A DNA stretch of 64,000 bases. Source: Tessaracoccus lacteus. Lineage in GTDB: Bacteria; Actinomycetota; Actinomycetes; Propionibacteriales; Propionibacteriaceae. Positions within the stretch are counted from its first letter, which is position 1. Every line of letters begins with the position of its first letter. Under the pieces are notes generated by a model. That model saw nothing but the letters and a program-made list of their open reading frames with translations. It was not told the origin of the DNA and did no database searches. The stretch covers positions 62,001 to 126,000 of the forward strand of contig NZ_CP123967.1 in the NCBI RefSeq assembly GCF_029917005.1. Reading direction: 5' to 3'. The translations under genes were made by a program, and so were the position numbers. This document shows, in pieces, positions 36,401 through 43,640 of this stretch.

Positions 36401-38642
36401 AGTCCCAGAGGCTCTGGTCGGCGGCCACGTCGTCAAGGGACTCGTAGCTGACACGCAGCAGCCCGGTCTGCTCGAGGTTGGGCATGGTGATGCGCCAGCC
36501 GCGTTGCAGGTCCAGGTAGAGGCGGTACTCGACGAGCTCGCGCAGGGCGCGGTCGGTGCGGGCCTTCGCGGCGTAGACGGCCTCGGGTGAGGCCGCATAG
36601 TCGGCGAAGTCGAGGCCGAGCGCCTTGACCACGTGCGCGGCGACGTCCTCGTGGGTCAAGCCATCGGGCTGTGCCTTCATGGCGGCGAACAGCGCGCCGC
36701 GGACCTGGGCGATCTGGACGAAGTCGTTGAGGTGACCGGCCTGCAGGCTGGCGTCCTGTCGGTTGTCGACGAAGGTGAGGAGCTTGCGCGCCTCCTTCGG
36801 CAGCTCGTCCTCGGGCACTTCCCGCAGGGCACGCACCATGCTGGAGGAGAGAACAGAGATGGCGGAGCTCCGGCCCTCGGCGTCGAGGGTGGCGAGCTTC
36901 GAGAAGTCGCGGCCGCGGGTCTGTTCGTAGCTGACCTGGCAGGACAGGCAGAACGTGAACGGGGCAGGGATGAACGCGGCCGGTGTGCCGCCCGAGTCGA
37001 CTGCATGGCCGGCGGTGTCGACGGTGACCCGCTGCGGCAGATACCTCACCTTCGTGGAGAGGGGGTGGTTGTCGACGTCGACCCAGGAGTCCGGGAGCCG
37101 TCCCTCGGCGATTGGGTCGACTGGCCAGGGGAGCGTGGTGGAGATGTAGAGGTAGCCGTCCTGCGCGGAGTCTTCGGCCACGTCCCGGGAGGCGCGAGGC
37201 TGGTAGCTGGTCTCGCCGGCACGAGTCACGGCGCGGACCACGGCGTACTCCTGACCGCATTCGCGGCAGAAGGCCAGCGGGTAGAGCAGCTTCTCCTTCG
37301 CCGACGGCACCGCGACCTGGTACTTCGACGTGATGAAGCGGGTGTCCTCGGGCTCCAGGGACACGTAGAGGGTGTCGCCCTTGGAGATGAACTGGTGCAG
37401 CCGGAACGCGAAGAGCGGGCGGCCCGTGCGCAGGTGTCGCACCTCCGACCCCTCGAGGAGGCAGCGCTGAATCGCCTCATGGCAGTTGATCAACGGCTCG
37501 TCGGTGAGGTCGGAGAGTGCGGGTGCTGCGTGCTCCCTGAGTCGTCGGGGGCTCTGGCGGACGAGCTGGCCGGTGCCCTCCTCGGTGGCGAGTCCGAACG
37601 TGGTCTCGATCCAGGCCGCAAGCGGTGAGGCCGCCAACCCGTCGAAGTCGCCGGGGAGCTGACCGGACCGGACGGCGGCGCGGAGGCCCGCGACGTCGTC
37701 GTCGCGCCCGGTGGTTGCCTTGGTGAGAGTCTCGCCGATGACGTGCTCGGGGGCGACAGGGGCGCCGAAGATTCGTGTGGCGACCTCCGCGACGGTGCGG
37801 CGTTGATCGAGGGATGAACCTCCGCTGGCCATCGTCGCCGAGGTGCCGATGCACTGGAGGTTCGGTGATGCGCAGGCGTCGCGGACCCGACGCACGAGCA
37901 TCGAGACGTCGGCACCCTGGCGTCCGCGGTACGTGTGCAACTCGTCGAGGACGAGGAACTGGAGCCCCCGGGCCGCCTTCACCAGGCGAGCCCGCTCGTC
38001 CGGGCGCGTGAGAACCAACTCGAGCATGACGTAGTTGGTCAGGAGGATGTCGGGCGGGTCCTTCAGGATGCGATCCCGCTCCTCGCCGGACTCCTGCCCC
38101 GTGTAGCGGGCGAAGGTGACGGGCTCGTTGCCCTCCCCGTAGCCGTTGAGGAGGAACTTCTCCAGCTCGCCGCGCTGCGAGTTCGCGAGGGCGTTCATGG
38201 GGTAGACGATGATCGCCTTGACCCCGGGGGTCTTCGGCTGGCGCAGGACGTGATCGACGATGGGGATGATGTAGGCCAGCGACTTGCCGGAGCCCGTTCC
38301 CGTGGTGAGAACGTAGCTCTGGCCCGATTTGGCGACCTCGATGGCCTCGCGCTGGTGCCTGTGGAGCGTGATGGGAGAGGTGCCACGGTCTTCGAGGTGC
38401 TGCTTCACGCGGAAGATGGGATCGCATTCCGGGTGGAGGAGCCCGACTCGGACGAGTTCGTCAATGCCGCCCCCGGAGGCGAATGCTGGGTTGAGGGAGA
38501 TCCAGGGCTCGGGCCACTGTCGATCCGCGTCAAGCTCCCGCTCGTAGTGTTCCTTGAGGCGAACGTCCTTCACGTCGATGGATGAGGTGGTGAATGCGCG
38601 GTAGTCCTCGATGACCGTCTCGCGCACTTTGAAAACGTCCAA
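33477..38642 (-). CDS. Giant DEAD/DUF1998 helicase with C-terminal nuclease-like domain (Druantia DruE / MrfA / DrmA-DrmB related)
   Basis: 1721 aa from TTG 38642; AGGAGG lies 5 bases before it, and upstream in-frame codons lack an RBS. The helicase has Walker A TTGTGSGKSLAYIIP (near 113), DELH (near 229), GTSATMASGG, and domain 2 with YCSPTMELGVDISSLNAVGL and QRSGRAGRSGQPALVL (near 1000). Zinc-type cysteines follow (CSECGYHHDRKPGLDVCENC G, near 1300) and the DUF1998 cluster CERACYDCLLSYGNQ (near 1565). The last about 100 aa (RRWIRLLVEGEYKLPDSAQP, GCRPDFAYSAERVVIFIDG) look like a Vsr/DUF559-type PD-(D/E)XK domain. DUF1998 helicases are the core of Druantia and, split in two, of DISARM. Probably a DNA translocase-nuclease. 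Intact. Confidence 0.8.
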   Translation of the reverse strand: MDVFKVRETVIEDYRAFTTSSIDVKDVRLKEHYERELDADRQWPEPWISLNPAFASGGGIDELVRVGLLHPECDPIFRVKQHLEDRGTSPITLHRHQREAIEVAKSGQSYVLTTGTGSGKSLAYIIPIVDHVLRQPKTPGVKAIIVYPMNALANSQRGELEKFLLNGYGEGNEPVTFARYTGQESGEERDRILKDPPDILLTNYVMLELVLTRPDERARLVKAARGLQFLVLDELHTYRGRQGADVSMLVRRVRDACASPNLQCIGTSATMASGGSSLDQRRTVAEVATRIFGAPVAPEHVIGETLTKATTGRDDDVAGLRAAVRSGQLPGDFDGLAASPLAAWIETTFGLATEEGTGQLVRQSPRRLREHAAPALSDLTDEPLINCHEAIQRCLLEGSEVRHLRTGRPLFAFRLHQFISKGDTLYVSLEPEDTRFITSKYQVAVPSAKEKLLYPLAFCRECGQEYAVVRAVTRAGETSYQPRASRDVAEDSAQDGYLYISTTLPWPVDPIAEGRLPDSWVDVDNHPLSTKVRYLPQRVTVDTAGHAVDSGGTPAAFIPAPFTFCLSCQVSYEQTRGRDFSKLATLDAEGRSSAISVLSSSMVRALREVPEDELPKEARKLLTFVDNRQDASLQAGHLNDFVQIAQVRGALFAAMKAQPDGLTHEDVAAHVVKALGLDFADYAASPEAVYAAKARTDRALRELVEYRLYLDLQRGWRITMPNLEQTGLLRVSYESLDDVAADQSLWDSKHPAIRDAADGHREELCRLIVDEFRKVLAVDVDCLTETGFEKIKRQSSQELAGAWSMPGNEQIAPVGTVFAFPSQPGRARQGLHLTGRSALGRYLRRPNQFPSQPDRLTSDEAQQVIQDILSVLCRVGILTEVDSDGRRGYRLRASAIRWKAGDGTTAAADPIRKTLVADTGGRVNAFFRTLYDGVARELRGMSAREHTAQVPPAERETREREFREGSLPLLYCSPTMELGVDISSLNAVGLRNVPPTPANYAQRSGRAGRSGQPALVLTYCATGNSHDQYYFRRPADMVAGSVAAPRLDLTNEALLRSHVQAVWLAETGEKLGSRMTDLLDTEGQAPSLMMQPEKAHAFADPDAIRRAIAHTHSIVAPMLEELRATAWWRENWVEDIVTKAPSNLDKACDRWRKLYRAALADQATQNRIVLESSRSQAAHRAAQARRREAESQLRLLRNEDDESNHSDFYTYRYLASEGFLPGYSFPRLPLAAYIPAVRGAVGKYDGGDYIQRPRFLAIAEFGPGALIYHEGARYEVTRVQVPLSPTGQGVIDTTEARRCSECGYHHDRKPGLDVCENCGNELGSTTYGLMELTTVYTRRRERISSDEEERRRAGYELQTSYRFSERGNRSGSLAAAIVSDDGAQLADLAYGDSAELRVTNRGRRRRKDPSTVGFYLDPVEGKWLSESKGDDAQTDDGEHDPDLARAVRVIPYVRDHRNILVLRLAEALPDDAAATLRYALERGIEATFQLEDSELASEALPDPDHRGRMLFMESAEGGAGVLRRLQAEPGAMALAARTALSIAHFDPDTGEDLSYPESDEERCERACYDCLLSYGNQSDHASIDRHTIRDLLLDLAAGRTISSSSGQARGEHADALMDAADSELERRWIRLLVEGEYKLPDSAQPLLNDAGCRPDFAYSAERVVIFIDGPVHDRPDKAAEDDAVQERLLDAGYTCIRFSHDADWAALVEENGFVFGEGRTA

Positions 38643-38667
38643 CGCTACCTCCTCGCCGCGTGCTTGC

Positions 38668-38697
38668 ACCCTAGCGGACGTGGCTCCGTGCTGTTGA
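38668..38697 (-). promoter_or_regulatory. Possible internal promoter before the giant helicase
   Basis: On the minus strand TCAACA (38692-38697) and TAGGGT (38668-38673) are 18 bp apart, in the 168-bp gap between the upstream gene's stop and the TTG start. TAGGGT is a common actinobacterial -10 form; the -35 is weak. If real, the helicase-to-mcrC genes could be transcribed separately from the membrane pair. Confidence 0.3.
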
Positions 38698-38810
38698 GAG
38701 GAGGCCGTCGTGGAGGGCCGAGGTGCGCTTCGGAACCTCCCAGCTGACTGGTGCGGCCGTCGCCTCGCGCGCGGTGCTGCGTGACCGAGCAAGATTCGGC
38801 ACCAAGCTGA

Positions 38811-40271
38811 CTAATCGAGGAAGTAGGCGAGTCTCTTGTCATCGGAGTCGATAACTTCGTCCCCAGCTACGCCGAGCGTGAGCGCGAGCTCGACCGAGCC
38901 GAGCAGGGCCGTCTCGGGATCGATCGAGAAGGCCTGCCCGAGAAGTTCGAGGTAATCAGCCATACTCGCGTTGAGCCGATCGATGAGCTCTTGGTAGTCG
39001 GCAGTAAGGATATCGTCCAGCGCGCGTTGCTCGTCGAGATAGCGGGTCAGGAGTTCAGCTTCCCGGCGGGACAGGGCCGCTGAGACGGACGTGTACATTA
39101 CCATGCCGACGCTGTTGCCGATAACGGCGCCGAGTATCGGGATGGGGATGAGTGCCTGGCCAAGGAACGACGACAAGCCGCTGACTGCTACTTCCAGAGC
39201 AGCCAGCTCGGAGTTCTCGATGAACTCCAGCTCGCTGATCTCGCCCGTTCGGAGCCGGTGCGCCTGTTCAGCGATACGGAAGGCGGCGGTCACAAGGGAA
39301 CTGGCTACGGCGGCCGGCGTGGCCGTGAAGTTCGTCAGCGAATAGATGGTTAGGCCACGTACGCCTCCCTTGACGAAGCTGAACCCGGTGCCTGCGGCGA
39401 TCTCGGTCCAGTCGTCTCGCGTGAACTCCTTGAACTGTTTTCCCCCGCGACGCTTCTCGGCAACGGCAAGCACGAATGCAGTCGTTCCCTCGACGGCTGC
39501 CGCGACGATCGTTGCTTTGGCGCCCTCCCCGGACTTTGGACGGCTGGCGTTGTAGGCGTCCTCTCGCACCACTTGGTCGGTGGCCTGAAGCGATTGCCTC
39601 TCGGCTTGAAGCGTCGAGTCATATGCGCCGCGCTGGACCTCGGGGTACTTGAGCATGGACGGTTCGAGAGAGTCCATGCTGAGTGAGTCGTCGTCAAAGA
39701 AGGCTTGGATGCGCTGCCAGTCACGTAGTGACGGTCCATCGCCGGATCTCGTCAGCAGGCTGGTCGCTTCCTCGGGCGTCATGTCATGGAGTGTTCGAAC
39801 CATGTTGAAGTGATCTGCAGGGATCTGGTACTTCCCACCGTTGGCCACGAAGTCCGGGTACTTCGCAAGGTGTTCCGTGACCGCAGCCAAGCTGAATCGG
39901 CCGCCCGCTGCCACGAACTTCTGCTGGATCTCCGTGCCGCTGCGAATGAGGTCTGCCGGCCCGTTGTCGTTCACCCACTCGTAGACGGAGCCCTTTCCGA
40001 GGATCCTGCTACGCGCGTTCCCGACACCCACCTCGGCGACCTCGGCGATGAAGCCGTGCATGCCCTTGTCCCCGCCGCGGTTCCTTGTGACCACCTCGAG
40101 GTCGATTCTCCTGATCGCTTCATCGATGCTCGCGAGGGCGTCCTGGAGGTTGACGTCCTGCTGGCGGAGGGTCGTCTCGAACCCGTCCACACGGAGTTGA
40201 TTCAGGTAGCTCACCCACGAGGCGACTGCCTGTTCCTGATTACTCTTCGCGAGTTCCTCGGGATCAATCAT
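38811..40271 (-). CDS. Defence-block protein of unknown function with hydrophobic C-terminal half
   Basis: 486 aa, overlapping the upstream gene by 8 bp, so the two are translationally coupled. The N-terminal half is soluble: an opening helical stretch (VASWVSYLNQLRVDGFETTL), then GMHGFIAEVAEVGVGNARSR, VYEWVNDNGPADLIRSGTEI, KYPDFVANGGKYQIP and DWQRIQAFF, a conserved-looking core I cannot assign. From about residue 255 there are hydrophobic stretches (ATIVAAAVEGTTAFVLAVAE; LIPIPILGAVIGNSVGMVMY near 375-395). It is likely membrane-associated. Effector or sensor partner of the next protein is possible; no catalytic motif is identified. Confidence 0.65.
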   Translation of the reverse strand: MIDPEELAKSNQEQAVASWVSYLNQLRVDGFETTLRQQDVNLQDALASIDEAIRRIDLEVVTRNRGGDKGMHGFIAEVAEVGVGNARSRILGKGSVYEWVNDNGPADLIRSGTEIQQKFVAAGGRFSLAAVTEHLAKYPDFVANGGKYQIPADHFNMVRTLHDMTPEEATSLLTRSGDGPSLRDWQRIQAFFDDDSLSMDSLEPSMLKYPEVQRGAYDSTLQAERQSLQATDQVVREDAYNASRPKSGEGAKATIVAAAVEGTTAFVLAVAEKRRGGKQFKEFTRDDWTEIAAGTGFSFVKGGVRGLTIYSLTNFTATPAAVASSLVTAAFRIAEQAHRLRTGEISELEFIENSELAALEVAVSGLSSFLGQALIPIPILGAVIGNSVGMVMYTSVSAALSRREAELLTRYLDEQRALDDILTADYQELIDRLNASMADYLELLGQAFSIDPETALLGSVELALTLGVAGDEVIDSDDKRLAYFLD

Positions 40272-41268
40272 CGACCATTTCCTGCTCGGCGAGTTGGCTC
40301 AGCAGCGCCGCAGCGGCCTTCGTGTTGTTGACCAGGGTTGCTAGCCGTGACTGGTCGGCGATCGACAGCGACAGGTAGTCGGCACCGAAGAAGGGAAGCG
40401 ATGCGCCGTAGCTGGTAGAGAGCATCTCGCGCAGGGATTCGGTCCGCTCCAGCAGATTCCGGATCGACTCGCCTGTGGATCTTGCCTGCACTGTCCTGGC
40501 TCGTAGCTTTGTCAGCTCAGACTGCTGGGCTTTGCGGGTCTTGTGCTTCTTCACACTGAAGAGTGCGATGGAAGTCAGAACTGAGGCGCCGGCGATCGTC
40601 CATCCGATCGGGCCAGCCAGCGCGAGCAACGCGCTGCCTGCGGCCATGCCGCCCCCACCGGCTGTGATTGCCCCACCCCCGAGCCAGGCAAGCGCGGCAT
40701 TGGAGGCCACTGCCCCAGACAAGGTTGAGATCGCGGTGCCGGTCGAAGCCGTTCCAAAGGTCGTCGCCACCCAGAGCGCCGTGGTTGGGGCGATAGATGC
40801 GACCGCCACACCTCCCGCGAGGCCAGCACCGGCTCCAAGGGCCGACTTGCGCGCTGCTTCGAGGTCCATGCGGGCGAACTCTTCGGCGCTCAGAAAGAAT
40901 GCCCGTTCGACGGCGACTTCGTTGAAGGCAGCCTCGAACGCCTTTGGCGTATTGGCAACGCTGTTCACCAGCACCTCAACGAAGCCGATCAGGTCAAGGG
41001 AGCGTTCCCGTTGGCGCAGGAGGGCCAGGCCCGCGTCTTGCATCGTTGTGTACGCGGCGTTGTACTCCTCGATGGCGACTGGGTACGGATCAGGCTTCTT
41101 GGTGGTGACCTTGGCGAGGGCATCGCTCGCGCGATCCTTGGTGGAGTCTGCGATGTCGTGGCTCAGTTCAGCGATCTGGGTCGACTTCTCACGAGCGAGC
41201 GCCATGATGCCGTGGGCGGCCTTGTCGGCGACTTCCTTGGCGTTGCCCGCGGCCTCAGGTTCACTCAT
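40264..41268 (-). CDS. Glycine-rich membrane protein at the head of the defence block
   Basis: 334 aa from ATG 41268 with RBS GGAGG 7 bases before. The N-terminal about 140 aa are helical and charged; residues about 144-236 are a continuous small-residue hydrophobic region (LGAGAGLAGGVAVASIAP, WVATTFGTASTGTAISTLSG, LAWLGGGAITAGGGGMAAGS, GWTIAGASVLTSIALF), a pattern I recognise from many uncharacterised bacterial membrane proteins. The C-terminal about 100 aa are basic then helical. Such glycine-zipper regions can form channels or oligomers; a membrane-disrupting effector role is a guess. First gene of the minus-strand block, coupled to the next. Confidence 0.7.
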   Translation of the reverse strand: MSEPEAAGNAKEVADKAAHGIMALAREKSTQIAELSHDIADSTKDRASDALAKVTTKKPDPYPVAIEEYNAAYTTMQDAGLALLRQRERSLDLIGFVEVLVNSVANTPKAFEAAFNEVAVERAFFLSAEEFARMDLEAARKSALGAGAGLAGGVAVASIAPTTALWVATTFGTASTGTAISTLSGAVASNAALAWLGGGAITAGGGGMAAGSALLALAGPIGWTIAGASVLTSIALFSVKKHKTRKAQQSELTKLRARTVQARSTGESIRNLLERTESLREMLSTSYGASLPFFGADYLSLSIADQSRLATLVNNTKAAAALLSQLAEQEMVDD

Positions 41269-41518
41269 CCCAACCTCCGACTTTTCTGATGCGGTCTATC
41301 TGCGAGGAGAGTATCGGTCGCGGCCGACGGAAAGGAGCGCGGCCATGTCGTTGAGCGTTGGATGCGGACGGTCGACGGCTGCTGAGTACGCAGCAGTTGT
41401 GGCTGCCGGTGGGCCCTCCCCCGATGGGTGCCGAGCCTCCGCTTCACTCAGGGCACCTCGACAAGCTCGGCGAACCGTGAGGGGCTCGGCGGTCCGTGGT
41501 GGGCTCGGCGAACCGGGG

Positions 41519-42382
41519 CTACTTGCCGCTGTAGACGGGGAAGGCGCTTGAGGCGCCGTAGTCGGCGGCGCGGAGGCCGCGCAGGGTGGTCATGTCGGCG
41601 TCGGAGATCGTGAAGTCGACCTCCGCGTTGGAGCGCATGTGGTCCGGGTTGGCCGTCTTCGGCAGCGACACTGTGCCCAGCTGGAGCGTGTAGCGGATGC
41701 AGAGCTGGGGGACGGTGACGCCGTAGGTCTCGGCCATCGCGCGGACATCCGAGTTGTCCAGGATCTCGCCGTGCGCGATGGGGGAGTAGGCCTCGACGAG
41801 GATGCCCTTGTCGGCGCAGTAGGCGAGCAGGTCGGTGGGCGTGTTGCCCGCGTGCACCAGGAGCTGGTTGACGTGTGGTGCGACGGTGGCGGCCGACAGG
41901 ATGTTGTCGACGTCCGGCTCGCGGAAGTTGGAGATGCCGATCGCGCGGAGCTTGCCCGCCTGGTGGGCCTCCTCCAGCGCCCGCCACGCCTGGCGGTTGC
42001 CGTCGGTGTAGTCGCCGCCGCTGAAGTCGCTCCACGGCTGCGGGCTGTGGATCAGCATCAGGTCGACGTAGTCGAGGCCGAGCTTCGCCAGCGACCCGTC
42101 GATCGCGGCCACCGCGCCGTCGTAGTCCTTGATCTCCGCGGCCAGCTTGGTGGAGACGAACAGGTCGTCGCGCCCGACGCCCGCGGTGCGGACGCCCTCG
42201 CCGACGCCCCGCTCGTTGCCGTACGCCTGGGCCGTGTCGATGTTCCGTTAGCCGATCTCGACGGCCGCCCGCACCGCCTCGGCGGCGACGGCGTCGTCGA
42301 TGAACCAGGTGCCGAGCCCCTGCTTGGAATCTCGACGCCGTTGGACAGGGTGTAGGTCTCGCTCAGGATGATCCTGCTTCAT
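41519..42382 (-). pseudogene. Aldo/keto reductase, with frameshifts and a nonsense codon
   Basis: NADPH-dependent AKR family. From 42382 ATG-AAG-CAG is followed by an extra G; the next frame reads IILSETYTLSNGVEIP, then one C is missing, then KQGLGTWFIDDAVAAEAVRA AVEIG, then TAA where TAC (Tyr) would fit, then RNIDTAQAYGNERGVGEGVR (catalytic Asp and Tyr in D-x3-AYGNE). The intact remainder has LGLDYVDLMLIHSPQPW, AIGISNF and SLPKTANPDHMRSN (NADP loop). Three lesions in one gene suggest true decay. It lies just right of the defence block. Confidence 0.75.
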
Positions 42383-42474
42383 CCTCGCCCCGTGAGCTTG
42401 CGAGTTCTGCTCGTCGCCGGATACTGATCGCAACCGCTTCCGCGGGGAGCGGTCGAGGCGGGAGACTGAGCGCC

Positions 42475-43425
42475 ATGCTGACTGTGCGCGTCACCGCCGA
42501 CCATGACCTCGCCGTGCGTCTCCGCGACGAGCTGGACCTTGAACCCACCGTCTGTGACCTCGCGCTGGTGCCGGGCGTCGCGAGCGAGGGGCGCGGGGAT
42601 CTGCTGTTGTTCGAGATGGCGCGCGAGAATGCGAACAACATCATGCGGCTGCTGCGCCACGCGGGGGTGCCGGCTGTTGGCAGCATCGTGGTGTCCGAGC
42701 CGCTCACCGTCGTGTCGGATGCGGGGTCGGCGGCGGAGGCCGCGGCGCCCGGGCATCCGGCCGACGGGGTGCTGTGGGCCCAGCTCGCCGACAAGTCTCG
42801 GGAGGACGCCCGCCCGTCGGCCACGTTCTTCGTCTTCCTGCTGCTCGCGACGCTGATCGCCGGGATCGGGCGCGTCCTTGACCAGCCCATCCTCATCATC
42901 GGGGCCATGGTCGTCGGCCCGGAGTTCGCCCCGATCGCCGCCATCTGTTACGCCATCGTGCGCCGTCGGCGCGGGATCGCGGGCTTGGCGTTGACGACGC
43001 TGTTCGGCGGGTTCGCCGCCTGCGCCGCAGCGGCCTGGGCGGTGTGGGCCGTGGCCTACGCGGCGGGCGTCTTCACCTACGAGCAGGCGACCACAGGGCC
43101 CGCCACCGACTTCATCATCTCCCCGGACGGGTGGTCCTTCGTGATCGCGGTGCTGGCGGGGATCGCCGGGGTCGTGTCGCTGACCAGCTCGAAGTCGTCG
43201 GCCCTGGTCGGGGTGTTCATCTCGGTCACGACGGTGCCGGCCGTGGGCGCGATCGGGCTCACGCTGGCAGTCGGCGCGTGGGAGGAGGCGCTCGGCGCGG
43301 GCTTGCAGCTCGTCGTCAACATTGCCGGCCTGCTCGTGGCGGGCGTAGTCACGCTGTTCGTGCAGCTGCACTTCGGCCACTGGTTGGGCAGGATCACTGC
43401 GTCGCGCCGACGGACGAGGCCCTGA
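42475..43425 (+). CDS. DUF389-family membrane protein
   Basis: 316 aa. The N-terminal about 110 aa are soluble (MLTVRVTADHDLAVRLRDEL, FEMARENANNIMRLLRHAGV). Then come membrane segments, the first with the DUF389 hallmark ATFFVFLLLATLIAGIGRVL then DQPILIIGAMVVGPEFAPIA. About six segments in all, ending LQLVVNIAGLLVAGVVTLFV. Function of the family is not established. It is divergent from the aldo/keto reductase remnant. Full length, intact. Confidence 0.85.
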   Translation: MLTVRVTADHDLAVRLRDELDLEPTVCDLALVPGVASEGRGDLLLFEMARENANNIMRLLRHAGVPAVGSIVVSEPLTVVSDAGSAAEAAAPGHPADGVLWAQLADKSREDARPSATFFVFLLLATLIAGIGRVLDQPILIIGAMVVGPEFAPIAAICYAIVRRRRGIAGLALTTLFGGFAACAAAAWAVWAVAYAAGVFTYEQATTGPATDFIISPDGWSFVIAVLAGIAGVVSLTSSKSSALVGVFISVTTVPAVGAIGLTLAVGAWEEALGAGLQLVVNIAGLLVAGVVTLFVQLHFGHWLGRITASRRRTRP

Positions 43426-43465
43426 GCGTCGGACGAGGTGCACTGACCGGGGCCGCCACCCGCGG

Positions 43466-43499
43466 ACGCCAACGATATTCGCGCGAATACCGTTGGCGT
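43466..43499. promoter_or_regulatory. 34-bp near-perfect palindrome upstream of an oxidoreductase gene
   Basis: Arms ACGCCAACG / CGTTGGCGT with a symmetric centre TATTCGCGCGAATA; only two internal positions deviate. It lies 40 bp after the DUF389 stop. Behind it, at about 43500-43560, the 10-mer GCGTCTGGCG repeats three to four times in tandem. There is no T run. It could be a dimeric-regulator operator or a strong hairpin terminator. Confidence 0.5.
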
Positions 43500-43640
43500 T
43501 TGGGAAATAGCGTTGGCGTCTGGCGGCGTCTGGCGGCGTCTGGCGGGGTCTGGCTGGCGGGGGGCTGGCGACGACTCCCGGTCGCCACGAGCCGTCGGCT
43601 CCCGACTCTAGTCAACACCCCTGCGTCGTAGCCTGTGCGC

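Noticed and set aside
25908-41268. Complete class 1 DISARM system
   Set aside because: No separate drmA and drmB and no PLD nuclease drmC are visible; only DrmD-like and DrmMI-like parts are supported.
5514-41268. BREX or Zorya components
   Set aside because: No PglZ, BrxC or ZorA/ZorB features. The methyltransferase resembles PglX only in the broad Eco57I class.
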